Shown here in pieces: positions 45,914 to 61,326 of a stretch of 64,000 bases of DNA. Both the position numbers and the translations under genes were made by a program. Position 1 is the first letter of the stretch, and every line of letters starts with the position of its first letter. This DNA comes from Folioceros fuciformis. Taxonomy: Eukaryota > Anthocerotophyta > Anthocerotopsida > Anthocerotales. The stretch lies in the NCBI GenBank assembly GCA_049999805.1, contig JBNGIO010006316.1:174558-238557 (forward strand). The letters run 5' to 3'. A model generated the notes under the pieces. It saw only the letters and a list, made by a program, of their open reading frames with translations. It was not told where the DNA came from and did not search any database.

Positions 45914-48900
45914 CTACCTGTGATCAGCCAGCCATGCGGCCACCTGCACCTGCAGTTTTCCTAGTAAAGTGGCTTTGTCCTGCTCAGTGTGCCCGTCTTC
46001 CAGAATATTTTTAACACAGCGCAGGTGCAGCCACGCTGCTTCTGCTTTGGCAGTTTCGCTCTCTCCCTTGGAACTCAAACGACGGGTTAGCAGCCTAGGT
46101 CCATCTTGCTCCTCCTGGCCTCCATTGCCGTCCTTGCCTGACATATTGCACGAGCCTCCAGATAATTTCTCCAAGCTGGCAGCTAAAGCGGTTGCCCGTG
46201 CGACACACTCTTGCGGAATCTGAAACATGTGCAACATAGCGAGCGACAAATCCATCATCACGACTGCATATATGAGCCCCACATAGGATTAACCAGGCAT
46301 GCAAGGCACCTCCAACAAACAGACCTGTGCAAGCTGAGCTACATGAAGCCCAAAGCTCCGTTCTGCCAGCCCAGGCACAAGCTTGTACAAAAAAGTGATG
46401 CCCTGTGAAGGAGAATCTGACGAGTCGGACGACTGAGCCCCTCCTCCCAGGAAGGACACGTACAGTGGTGCAATCTGAGCTGGGAACAGGACTTTCAGAT
46501 CTGCAACCTCCGGGTAGTGAGTGACAAACAGGACAAGGCACTTGACCTCCTTCACAAGGTAGCGCAGAGTCGCGTAGGAAATGGCTACCCCGTCATGTGT
46601 GCTAGTCCCTCGCCCAAGCTCATCAACTATCACAAGTGACCGTGGCGAGGCATTCTGCAAGATAAAGGAGGCCTCGTTGAGCTCCTCCAAAAATGTACTG
46701 GACCCGTGTTGAATGCCGTCAGAAGCTCCCATTCGGGTGTGGATTGCATCCAGCACGTGAAGCCTTGCTGTTGCTGCTGGAACGTACGAGCCAATCTGTG
46801 GACAGTTAAAACGACATGACTCATTTCAATCCACCAGTTTAGGCTTGCATGTCTCTTCAAAAGCAGTTAAGAAAGCACCGTTGGCTTATCTTCCGCAGCC
46901 TGCGGACGACATCGTATCGTTTCATGCCTGCTGACCACCGTTTGCAGCAAGCACAAAACAACAAGCACAACAAATCAACAGTGGCTCACCAACCTGTGCC
47001 ATGATAGCTATCAGAGCAACTTGCCGGATGTAGCAACTTTTTCCGCCCATGTTTGGACCGGTGATGAGATGACAATGATCGGCTTTTGCATGCAGGAATG
47101 TGTCATTCGGCACAAACTTGCCACAGAGTCTTGACTCTAGAATCTGATGGACAACCAATTTATCACAAGCGCTAGAACAAACAATCGTTTAAAATCAACT
47201 CTAAGAGGGACAGAAACTACACGAGATAGCAAACACACCGGATGCCGACCAGCCTCGATTATTAACTGGCAAGGCTCTTCGTCTTCAACGAAATGTGGCC
47301 TCGAATAACCCTGCATACACAACTTGTAAAGACCATCGCGCATAGAGCACGTATCCAGCTATAAGAGAAACTTCTGTAAACCAGAAAGCTGAAAACATGC
47401 TCATGTGTAAAGGACCAGGAACTACACAGTGGAGGGCGCACCTGACTTGCGGACAGAATAGCAAGCCCCAGAAGACAGTCAAGGGATGCCATCGCATGCA
47501 CGGCAGCCCGAAATTCAGAGTAATGACATGCAAAATCTCCCAGGAACTTGTCCCAAGCCCTGCAGCATGCTGCGGTAAGCTCCTCCTTGGCAACAGCCAG
47601 CCGATCTAGGGTTGCCACGACCTCTGGTGGATGATAGCGATGAACCTTCTTTGTGCTATTGACTTTGAGCCAGTCCGGGGGGACCCTTTGAGAAGCTGGG
47701 ACCTATGAGGACTACGGTGAGAGACCAGTGACTACAAAATCTGCATGGAAACCCGACAGACGTTCTAGCCAAGGCTGCTGACCTCTATCAAATATGAGCT
47801 CCCAGATACAGACAGGTATTGTAGACCAGGAATCTTCAACAGCCTGCGGAAGTCCAGCAAAAGGTGTTCCATATCTTTCTCCAAACCATTTATTACGAGA
47901 TGACAGCTTGAAATCTGTCCAGTCAGAGAAAAACATTGCTTAGGTTAGATCTAAGAGTTAGGTGATCCCGGCACAGACTGCCAATTGGGGGAATTCTGAG
48001 ACCACGTCTACCTGATGCTACCGTGCTAGTTAGAAACATCCAATGTTATTCAGAGGCGCAGAAACCATGTTCCATAATAAAGCGAAAGCAGACTGAGTGA
48101 ATCTTGATGCCAAGGTTCTTAGTCAAGGAATCGTAGGAGACAACCATAGCAACCTCTATGGTTACTCACATCACACAAATGGAATGACCGAGCAGCATGC
48201 TCACCAAGAAGGTCAAGCTTTTGTGAAAACCAACTACATTCCATTCATAAGGGAAAAAAGCTGCCCAAACCTCGGGGAAATTGTTGCCTGTGCAGACAAA
48301 AAGATTTTGTTGATCTCCCGCAGAAGCGGCATCAACATTGAGACATGACAACAGCCTTGAAGCATGGGTGCTGACAGATATTGCTGATGCGGCTGCAACA
48401 AGTTTTTTGATGAGTGCAGACTTTAAACCTCCAAAATCTTCCACCTCAGTTGTATCACTGTCCGATACAAAACCTTGTTCTGCACTCTTGTCAACCAAAC
48501 GCCTCAGCTGGGTAGAGAACGAGAGCACTGCCTCCATCACGCCTACAAACTTCAACCACAAAGCAAGTCAGCACTTTCTGAAAATGCACACACTGGAGAA
48601 GGAACATAATAGCGACTGTGAAGCTTAGCTACGCAACCTACCTCAGCTGCTGCTGCAGTACGATGCAGCACTCTGGTGATTCCTCGTTCCACATCCGGCA
48701 ATCTGCTCAACAACATCAGCGTTGAGGCAAGCAAGCCTGAAGATTGCCCGGACACGCTTTTACCGATGCCAGAGGTTTCGTTGGCGTTCCCATTCCGTTT
48801 CTTTACTACTTCACTAGACCCTTCCACGGGCAGCAGACCAGCACTCTTCAGTGACTCCCTGATTTCGCCAACAGCATCTAATCGGGCTAAGATAAGCTCC

Positions 48901-50782
48901 CGGTCACACAATGGATGGGTCACCTACGAGCAACCCAAACATGCTATGTCAGTTGAGAACCAAACACAGGCCGTTCCACACAATGCAATGTACGACAAGA
49001 CACCATTCAGCGGGTGACAGTACCCAACGGCGCAGCATGCGGGCACCAAATGGAGTGCGGGTGTGATCCATCAGCCAGAGGAGAGAATCTCTTTCTGTGT
49101 GATCTGCAGAGTTTTTAAAAATCTGCAAGAAAATGAGGTACAAAGGTGACTAAAGCTCGAATGCCCACAATTCTGTACATATTGCGGCACAGCGAACAGA
49201 ATCTATGTCCCAAGAGAGATAGGCAAACTTGCCCCCCCTAACGACATCAACGAAGGGAATGTGGGCTAACCTCAAGTTGCTGAATGACATTCGGAGCCAG
49301 GCTCATTTCAAACTTCGCAGACAGAGGTCGGAATGCTGTCTTGACAGAAAGCAGCTTCTCCAATCCAAACTCCTTCAAGTAGCGCACAGCAAGAGCCATA
49401 GCTTCACTGACCAAGTGGTGCAAGGGCACGCCGCCCTAATGCACCCCACCACACAGAAAGAAGGGACGTCAGGGAGTTAAGCAAGAACACGTCAAGGCCC
49501 CCTATCTTGCCAAGGACGGAATCCTCACCAGGTAGCCAAGAGATGGCTCCAGCGGGTCACCAGTCACCGCCATAACCGCGGGCAGGTCATCTTCGACATC
49601 TAATTTGTGCCGCGACACACATTGGAACCTGACCTGCTTAGACGGTCCAGAGTACCCCCGCAGCAGCTACAATAGGCAAGGAAGGGACTTCAGCAGCGCC
49701 TGTACGTGGTGCTTCACAACAGTAGCTGAATGCAAAGTGGCATACCTTCTCAATTGCGGGGGAGGCAGGTACAGCCAGCAGAATCTCGGCAGGAGACAGA
49801 GTAAGAAGAAGAGAACTCAGCTTAGCCAGAGAGCGCGTATCAGAGAAAAGTCCATGAAGTACGTCACCAGTGGCGGTATCCACGGCAACCACTCCAAGGG
49901 CAATGCCATCCGGCTCCTGCTCCCGGGCCCAGTCCTGCTCCGCCTGCTGAGGGGCGCAGGAGGTGCACATGAGATAGGAGGGGGGCAATTGGTCGCATTC
50001 AGGCAAACCCCCGGCCGCACCCAGCGTGGCGCGGGTGTAAAGCGCCGAGAGATGGCGGGAGAAGGGACCCAGCTTGTTGGGCCCATGAGCCTTGATTGCA
50101 GCAGTCTCAGTCTGGCGCACCACGCCGACCTTGTACCCCGCCTCAACCAGACGCCGCACGTGCACGTGCAGGCGGAAAGTGGGAATGCTGGCAGTGAGGA
50201 AACTGTGGTCGGTGTGAGCCACGATTCCCAGCACGCGGGCAGCAACCTCGGCATCCTGGTCGAAGAACCTGTACTTGTACCCAACTTCCACCAGCAGCAG
50301 CACGTCGGGGTGCTTGGCCTTGAGCTCCACTACCTGTAAATGAAATTCCACCTGCTGGGTCAGGCTCAGGAGAGCAACCCACAACCATCCAGGCAGCATC
50401 TACCCACACCCACCTGGGCCTCCAGCGGCGTCAGGTCCTGGTTCTGGCTTCGCGCGCCCGGATCCTGCCCTTCCCGCTCGCGCTCCTGCGCACCCAGTCT
50501 CCTCACGAATCTTGCATGCCTGTCGCTCGCACTTGGCAAAAGAGCGGGAGCTGCTGCCGGTGAAGCTGCTCGCTTGCGCTTGCGGGGAGAGCGGGGAGGC
50601 CATGACACCTGGACTGCATCACCGGTTGCCGAGGCAGAGGCGGAACCCGAGCCCCTCGCCGGGACAGAGCTACAAGGCGCCGAGGCAGAAGCAGGTGCCG
50701 GGGAAGGCGACGACGCGTTCCCGGAGCTGCTCTTGCTGCTGCTTACGGGAGCGAAGAATCGCGACAGTACTTGCTGCCGCAT
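45914..50782 (-). CDS. MSH3: DNA mismatch-repair protein MSH3 (MutS-beta subunit)
   Basis: Thirteen exons, about 1,103 aa: 50782-50414, 50333-49746, 49666-49529, 49435-49271, 49122-49024, 48923-48642, 48549-48271, 47914-47783, 47702-47442, 47310-47239, 47143-46994, 46795-46325, 46219-45914. All junctions are phase 0. MSH3 pairs with MSH2 to bind insertion/deletion loops in the nucleus. Seen: N-terminal PCNA-binding PIP box QQVLSRFF (residues 3-10), a Lys/Arg NLS (PRKRKR), MutS domain I ([22 protein letters not shown]), connector and core ([14 protein letters not shown]), then the ATPase with Walker [11 protein letters not shown] box [19 protein letters not shown], Walker [16 protein letters not shown] and FVTHYPE. 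The domain I residues and sequence order favour MSH3 over MSH6. The ATG is 116 bases from the ATG of the divergent MYST gene. Confidence 0.96.
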
Positions 50783-50898
50783 ACCGATATCGTGCTTTCG
50801 GTCCGGGCTCGACTCGATACCGAATATATCGACGCCATGGTTTACTTAGTAGCTACTTACTGCATTCTTGTACATGGTATGGATCCAGGCCGTCATTC
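50783..50898. promoter_or_regulatory. 116-bp bidirectional promoter, MSH3 / MYST acetyltransferase
   Basis: All regulatory sequence between these head-to-head genes must fit in 116 bases or lie within UTR or coding sequence. It contains a palindromic ccgatatcg-like element near 50784-50792 and an A+T-rich gaatatatcg near 50822. No canonical TATA box. Confidence 0.55.
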
Positions 50899-54602
<3,704 letters not shown>

Positions 54603-54779
54603 CAGGCCTTCCCACATCACTTGCAGGACTTTCCATACGAACCGCCAGATGTGACACAGTAGCGACAGGAGTAGCAACCATTCATGTGGACCATTTTTTC
54701 ATGATGTACAGTTGGTAGATCGTCCATTTATCCAGCTTGTGGGAAACAATGGACAAGTTAGCCACATTGAAGGAAGCAT

Positions 54780-57700
54780 TTAACAGGGTGTGGAAGGTGA
54801 GCTCAGGAAGAATTTGGTGTTGCTGTAATCTTCAAGGAGAGGATTGAAACCATCTTTCGCTTCCATCTTGCTTATGTCCGCAAATAATGTCATGAAGTTG
54901 GAACAACTAACCTGACAACAGTTGTTTACGATCCTGAGAATCGTTATCCACAAGCCAGGGAAAATAAACAAGAGATCCTGAGAACTACAGGGGCGCCACA
55001 GAACAGCTCAGGAAAATACAGTCAGTGGATAGGTTGAGAAGCTTCCTTACGATTCTTGAAATGCGCCTCTCACAAGGTTTGGACACATCATCATTCACTG
55101 CAGTCCGAGTAGAGCAATGACGGTCTAGTTGCTGCAATAAGGTAAAATCGGTTGGGAAAAAGATGTCTCCATCTCCCTGAACGTGACCACATTGGACTTA
55201 GTACCCAATGCCAAAGTTTAGTACATCCTGCAAGAACCCGCTACCGAAGTTTGCTGCATGACATATCTAAAAGAGCACCATGCCGGGAAATCCAAGCCCC
55301 TGAGGAATCGTATTGCGCCCGAATCAGAACCGTGACAAGCTAACCTTTGCATCAAGATATGTCGCATAATCTTCAGTGTGACCGTCCCTCTGTACTCACA
55401 AAAAAGGGTTAAGAAACCCGCTGATACAAAGAGATCAAAACCTAACACGCAAAACAATATAAATGCTGGAAAGCGAAAGAGAGGTGTAGATTTCATGCTC
55501 TCTGGCTCACACGGGGCTCTCTGTAAGTGGTGAACACCACAACCTCCAACGAAGGTAAACAACAGACGAATCTGACGTCAAGACTGAATTTCCCACATAC
55601 CTTACTTGCTACCAGGGGCGCTCCTTTGCCAGCCACAGTCACACCCGGCAAGAAACTGAAATCTGCTGCAATTAAACTCATGGTGGGCCGTGCGTCATGC
55701 AAAACATCCAGTAATTGCTGCTAGCACACAGCACAGAGACTCTTACAACTCCACTACGTGGATAGCAGCATTGCAAATTCCGTCGACAGATAAAAGTTCC
55801 AAAAATAGCAACAAAGGTTCTTGAGAGCCAGCAAAGTCGCTCCAGAACACTCAACAGGTGAAGTACTTACCAGACATCCAGTTGGAATCCAGAAAAGCTC
55901 AGACTTGGGCCGGAGCCTCGGAACTAATCTTTTGACAAAATCAAACCAGCTGGTACTTCCACTAGCATTATCGCCAAAGATGTTTAGAAATTGCTTTATC
56001 AGAGGATCTTGTAAAGGACGGAGGGTTTCAAAAGCTTTACCCCTGTTAAACGAGACAGCCATGGAGCGCAAGTTCACAACAACTATTGACATGGGACCAT
56101 GAATAAGAGTCCATCCTCAAAAGAATGGGTGTGCGAAACCAATCCACAAAGCACAAGAAAGCATACTCAAGCCCGTTTTGAGAGATAACAACTTCCATCC
56201 ACGAGGATAACCGAGAAGGTTTGCAAACCAGGTCATGAGGAAGATTATCTAGAACCTGTGAAAGAATCAAACAATGGACTCAGTTGTATGGAGAAGACTG
56301 TTCACTGTGAGCGAACTGTGAAGTGGCTGTGTACCTCCAACATGATAATAAAACATGGTTGAGCGTCCACAGAACCTGCACAGTAAGTGCTTTTCTAAGA
56401 CTGAATCACTTCACCTTAATATTGACATCCACGACCTCTTATTATACACAGCCAAGCACACCGGGTCATCGATCTCAGCCTTCTTGGCCTAACAATTGCT
56501 CACCCCATCCATCTCTCTGCAATGCGCTTCGGTTCTCCACGTGATATCTCGTTGTATGGCTTCGAACTGTTCCCAACCGAGCGATCTGCTTGTCTGCTAA
56601 GGGCCTACTGATCTCCACGGATCTGCCATTGCACAATAACCAGTACTGAGGCTGCATGCATTCCAAGAAAGCATTGCCATCATATCATTCTTAAGATGCG
56701 TAAACTCACGTGTAGCTCATGCTCTCATACGCTGATGGTGCACGAGCTTTTATGTAGTCAAGAACGTCCAGAGCACACCTGCCTGTACCACCTCCAATCT
56801 CATAGATCTGCATTTGGAGACGTTCCAACAGGGCATGGCATAAGCAGCACAGTGGATGTCCTTAGGCCCGTGCAACTTTACTTTAGTCTCGATGGACACA
56901 CATTCATGATGAATGCAAGTCAGGCCCATCAATAAACCACTGAAACGAGGTCTTAAAACAAACCAATCCCAAAGCAGACCAGCTTTCCACGCCTATTGAT
57001 CCATACCTTCAAAGGTGCTTTGGGGTTGAAAGTCCGCAGAATGTACTCCCCAATAGCAAATCCGTACCAAGGCTAAGTTCACATCACGATATACACATGA
57101 CCGTACTGAATTACAAAAGCTATGCAGTGTTTTTGCACAAGAACAGCTCGCCACTGAATGGGGAACCCTCGAATGCTCCTTCCAATTGGTAGCCCTCACA
57201 AACCTGGAAAAGTTCAACAGGAGTGAACCAAGAGCTACCGCTCCTCTTGTATATATCCTCCAACGATTGAATGTAATCATGCCTTCCTGCATACATCTAG
57301 CCCATGGCTCTCAGTATCAATCACCTCCAGCAAAAGGTAAACCAAGCACCCACAACTTTCCCAACATAAAAAAAGCAGTCACTTCACTTTCCATTTGACG
57401 GAGAGGTTATACACCAGTGGACCAGATATGAACTATTGAGCATGGCAAGGGCATACAACCTGAGAAACGGTTGAACTCAATTGGGTGCTCCAGTGTACCA
57501 ACAACCTCTGGATTGGTGGTAAAATATCCAGAATCAGCTTGGTACAGGGCAGAGTGTATGAAGTCCCGGACCTGTTAGACAGACCAACAACTGACGAGTC
57601 TCAGGAAACTCTAAAATGAAGAAGTCACGCAGATTCTTCAGGAGCATGACGTGTCGATTGCTTAAATGCGAACTCGCCAGAAAAATACTTTCAGAAATTC

Positions 57701-58200
57701 AATCGGCCACTCATGCTTCCATCTGATCCATGGCACTGACTTGTTGTACTGCCTGCAACCATCTTCCCACATTCCTGCGTCTACTACCTCGCATGACATG
57801 CAATACTCACTAATACGGAACTGTCGTCTGGATTAGGTGGTTCTATCTTTGCAGCTGAAAAGTTCCTCAGTTGAACTCGCTTCGACACCTCCTCTGATTT
57901 TAGCGTACCTGAAAGCATCCACAAGGTAAGGCTGAGAACTGGTGATTGGAACTGACAATCCGTCTTATTCAGGATGAGGTGCTCGTTAGCTTGGACTACA
58001 ACATGGTGAGCCGAATACAGCTGCGAATCACACCAAATTGTGGCCCGCATATGACAAGTGTGCATACAAGACCAAGCAGAATTGTGCGCTGAAGTCGACT
58101 CAACCGCTGCGGAGATAAATCCCCGAACGCCATAAAACTTGCAGATTAGACGCTGAGCGAACGCTAGTGCCGCTTGGCGCCCCCCCATTGCCGCAGGCAT
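54780..58200 (-). CDS. NDUFAF7/MidA-like protein arginine methyltransferase, mitochondrial
   Basis: Fourteen exons, about 476 aa: 58200-58068, 57908-57811, 57571-57460, 57286-57204, 57072-57007, 56807-56710, 56622-56504, 56375-56335, 56255-56167, 56042-55871, 55717-55601, 55389-55345, 55176-55051, 54911-54780. All phases match except for uncertainty at the first donor. The N-terminus (AALAFAQRLICKFYGVRGF) suits a mitochondrial presequence. Seen: SAM-binding motif I in IYEIGGGTGRCALDVLDYIK, post-I TSVEIS, motif IIMLEVLDNLPHDLV, then DFSFLPGVTVAGKGAPLVAS, GDGDIFFPTDF and DGFNPLLEDYSNTKFFLS at the end. This is the MidA/DUF185 family. In animals NDUFAF7 dimethylates a complex I core subunit during assembly, and plants carry a related protein; the plant substrate is inferred. 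Convergent with the MYST gene (177 bases). Confidence 0.9.
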
Positions 58201-58581
58201 GACTCCAATGTGGTCAGCCCCAGGAAATTGGAGCGTCCTTGGAACCCATAAGCTTTTAGGAAAGAGACAGATTTGAATGTAACTACATGTCTAGCTGCTG
58301 GTGCCCTGGCTGCTGATCCTCGGGGCTGCTTTGTCTGGAAGCGCCCCTTGTCCAGTGCAGCGTAATTGCGGCACCCAGCAAGACGGGATCGACACATCTC
58401 CTCCAGAATTCCAAACAGTCACAGGACCGTCTTGAGGCAGGTGACGGCTTACCCCGAAATCTCGACCGCAGGTGCAGGGAATTGTGTATGCCTTCATGTC
58501 CCATGGACTGGCTGGAGATGACCCGTTGTTGGATGAGTCCAGTATCGTGTGCTTCTGACCACGCCCTGGCCATGTCTGCAA
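58201..58581. promoter_or_regulatory. Divergent promoter region, methyltransferase / PPR gene
   Basis: 381 bases between the two ATGs. No obvious TATA box; nothing else recognised. Confidence 0.4.
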
Positions 58582-61293
58582 ATGGGAATAGCAAGGGCAG
58601 CGCTGGTGGGCGTCAGGTTCTGTGCTTGTACTCTTCAGTCAGCTCGGAGTCAATTTCAAGCCTTGGGTATGTCATGGGAGGTCCGCAGGACAGTGAGTTT
58701 CTTGTTCTTTGCAAGAGGGATCGCCGAGCACATGCTTGGGCCTGGCGGCAAAAGCAGCATGCCTTTTGCAAGCGTGGTGTGGCCAATTGTGTGTATTCGA
58801 CATGATTCCTTTCACGGATTGAGCACAGGATCGAGGATTGAACAGTTCAATGAGATATGCCAGGCCATGGAGCGTGGATTCCCTGTTTCCTCCACCACTT
58901 TTCACCATTTGCTGCAGAGATGCATAAGAGAGGTCGATTTGGACATGGGCAGGCAGGTGCATGCTCTTATCACCGCCTGTGGACTTCAATCAAGCAGCTT
59001 TTTGGGACACCAGCTGATTTGCATGTACTCTACTTGTGGGTATCTAAGGGGAGCGCAAGACGTGTTCCGAAATCTGCCTTCACCAGATAGATTTGTATGG
59101 TGTGCTGCTATACTGGCACATTGCAAGCATGGAGAGGCAAATCAGGCTATCAGCTTGTACAGCAAAATGCGTGAGTCCTACCTGGTACCGGATGAGTATA
59201 TTTTCGTAGCTGTGCTAAAAGCCTGTGCTAGTGCTCCAGCACTTTCGGCCGGCAAACGGATTCATGGGGATCTTCTGGAATATGGTTTTGAGTCGAATGC
59301 ATTTGTCAGCAGTGCTCTCGTGGACATGTACGTAAAATGTAATTGTGTGGAGGAGGCACGGAAAGTTTTTGACAGGCTGTCCACCAGAGATGTCGTCAAT
59401 TGGAATGTCATGCTTGCAGGGTATGCTCAACATGGAGATTTTCATGAAGCTCTAGAGCTCTTCGGTGACATGCAGGAGGCAGGCATGCAGCCAAACCAGC
59501 GCACGCTCGTTAGCATCTTGAAAGCTTGTTCAAGCACAGCAGCTTTGGATGACGGCAAGCTGCTCCACTCACTGATTACGAAGTGCGGGTTTGAGAAGGA
59601 TGTGTTTGTAGGCAGCACTCTCATTAACATGTATGCAAAATGTGGGAGCTTAGATGAGGCACGCACCGTGTTTGACAAAATGCCGAAGAAGAACTCTGTA
59701 TCATGGAATGCTATGATTGCAGGCTATGCACATCATGCAAGTGGCTTTGAGGCGATGTCGCTCTTCCAGCAGATGCAGATGGAGGGCTTGCAGCCTGACC
59801 ATCGCACGGTGGTCAGCATGTTGAAGGCATGTTCCAGCATAGCAGCACTGGACCAGGGAAGTCTTCTCCATGGTTACATGATGCGAACTGGCTGTGAGCC
59901 TGACATCTTTGTCAGCAGTATTCTCATTGATATGTACGCAAGTTGTGGAAGCCTTGAGGATGGCCGGAGAGTATTTGACTCCCTGCCAGCAGAATCTAAG
60001 GATGTGGTCATCTGGAATGTAATGATCGCAGCCTATGCTGAGCAGGGGTGTGCACAGGAGGCATTTAGACTTTTGCAACAGATGCAAGCAGAGGGCTTGC
60101 AACCAGATCAGAGCACATATGTGGGGCTCTTGAATGGTTGTTCAATCGTCGCAGCGGTAGATCTAGGGAAGTTGATCCACGCCCTTATTTCTGAAAGTGG
60201 TTACGTTGCAGATGAGTTTGTTGGAAATACACTTGTCGACATGTATGCCAAATGTGGAAATGTACGACAGGCGAGAAAATTGTTTGATGAGTTAGTGCGA
60301 AAGAATTCTGTGACATGGAATTCCATGATCGCTGGATATATACAGGAAGGCAGTGGGCAGGAGGCGATTAACCTCTTCCAGCAGATGCTAAAGGCGGGTA
60401 TCCAGCCAGACCAGGCCACTCTTGCAAGCATCTTGAAAGCATGTTCTACTACGGCAGCTCTGGGCCAGGGTAAAGTGCTTCATGAGTATATAGTGGAAAG
60501 CGGCTTCGACTCGGACTTGGTTATCTGCAGTTGCCTCATTGACATGTATGCAAAGTGCGGGAGTCTGGATGATGCACACAGACTTTTTGATAGCTTGCCT
60601 ACCAAAAATCTGGTTTCTTGGAACGCCATTATTTCAGGATGTGCCCAGCACGGGCATGCCCAGGAGGCACTGGATCTGTTTGGACAAATGAGGGAGGCTG
60701 GTGTGCAGCCAGACAGCATCACATTTGTGTGCTTGCTCAGTGCATGCAGCCATGCTGGCTTGCTGGCTGAGGGTCGCCAGCTCTTCCAATCCTTGACCCA
60801 GGACTTCTCCATAACTCTGGAGCTGGATCACTATGCATGCATTGTCGACCTCCTTGGTAGATCAGGCCATCTTGAAGAGGCGGCCGACTTTATTGGCACT
60901 ATGACTTTGCAACCACACCTTGTCATATGGAAATCCCTGCTATCAGCTTGTCGGACTCATGTATGTGTCCAGCTGGGACGACGGTCGTTTGAGGCCATTT
61001 TGAGGCTTGACGGGACAACTGCTGCTCCATATATTCTCATGGCAGATATATACAGGGCAGCTGGCATGTTCGACGAGGAAGCAGAGATACGGAAGCAGAT
61101 GTTATCTAGTCGTGTGTTGAAGGAACCCGGTCGAGCCTGGATAGAGTCCAACGGCGAGGTCCACATCTTCATGTCACAGGATCAGCATCACCCCGAACGA
61201 AGGCTTATATATGCAGAGCTTAGAAGGTTGTTGCAAGCTTGTGCTAGGTGGAAACCGAAGGTCGGGAAGGCAACTTCGAACACACAACTCTGA
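58582..61293 (+). CDS. Pentatricopeptide-repeat protein, PLS class, E/E+ type without DYW
   Basis: Single exon, up to 903 aa. About 20 PPR motifs in the P-L-S pattern: repeated NVMLAGYAQHGDFHEALELF, DVFVGSTLINMYAKCGSLDE, SWNAMIAGYAHHASGFEAMS and ILKACSSTAALDDGKLLHSL type blocks run from about residue 120. The E domain follows (WKSLLSACRTH, PYILMADIYRAAGMFDEEAE) and then E+ (KEPGRAWIESNGEVHIFMSQ, HHPERRLIYAELRRLL). The protein stops soon after at KVGKATSNTQL, so there is no DYW deaminase. PLS proteins bind organelle RNAs base by base and direct C-to-U editing; E+ forms without DYW normally recruit a deaminase in trans. The start is uncertain: ATG 58582 is the first in frame, and later Mets also leave room for a targeting peptide. 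The intronless form is usual for the family. Confidence 0.93.
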   Translation: MGIARAALVGVRFCACTLQSARSQFQALGMSWEVRRTVSFLFFARGIAEHMLGPGGKSSMPFASVVWPIVCIRHDSFHGLSTGSRIEQFNEICQAMERGFPVSSTTFHHLLQRCIREVDLDMGRQVHALITACGLQSSSFLGHQLICMYSTCGYLRGAQDVFRNLPSPDRFVWCAAILAHCKHGEANQAISLYSKMRESYLVPDEYIFVAVLKACASAPALSAGKRIHGDLLEYGFESNAFVSSALVDMYVKCNCVEEARKVFDRLSTRDVVNWNVMLAGYAQHGDFHEALELFGDMQEAGMQPNQRTLVSILKACSSTAALDDGKLLHSLITKCGFEKDVFVGSTLINMYAKCGSLDEARTVFDKMPKKNSVSWNAMIAGYAHHASGFEAMSLFQQMQMEGLQPDHRTVVSMLKACSSIAALDQGSLLHGYMMRTGCEPDIFVSSILIDMYASCGSLEDGRRVFDSLPAESKDVVIWNVMIAAYAEQGCAQEAFRLLQQMQAEGLQPDQSTYVGLLNGCSIVAAVDLGKLIHALISESGYVADEFVGNTLVDMYAKCGNVRQARKLFDELVRKNSVTWNSMIAGYIQEGSGQEAINLFQQMLKAGIQPDQATLASILKACSTTAALGQGKVLHEYIVESGFDSDLVICSCLIDMYAKCGSLDDAHRLFDSLPTKNLVSWNAIISGCAQHGHAQEALDLFGQMREAGVQPDSITFVCLLSACSHAGLLAEGRQLFQSLTQDFSITLELDHYACIVDLLGRSGHLEEAADFIGTMTLQPHLVIWKSLLSACRTHVCVQLGRRSFEAILRLDGTTAAPYILMADIYRAAGMFDEEAEIRKQMLSSRVLKEPGRAWIESNGEVHIFMSQDQHHPERRLIYAELRRLLQACARWKPKVGKATSNTQL

Positions 61294-61326
61294 ATCTGAA
61301 ATGCACATTTCATCTCTGCTTACATT
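61294..61326. other. 33-bp spacer between two convergent PPR stop codons
   Basis: The stop codon of the plus PPR gene ends at 61293 and that of the minus PPR gene begins at 61327. Their 3' UTRs must overlap the partner gene. Confidence 0.9.
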
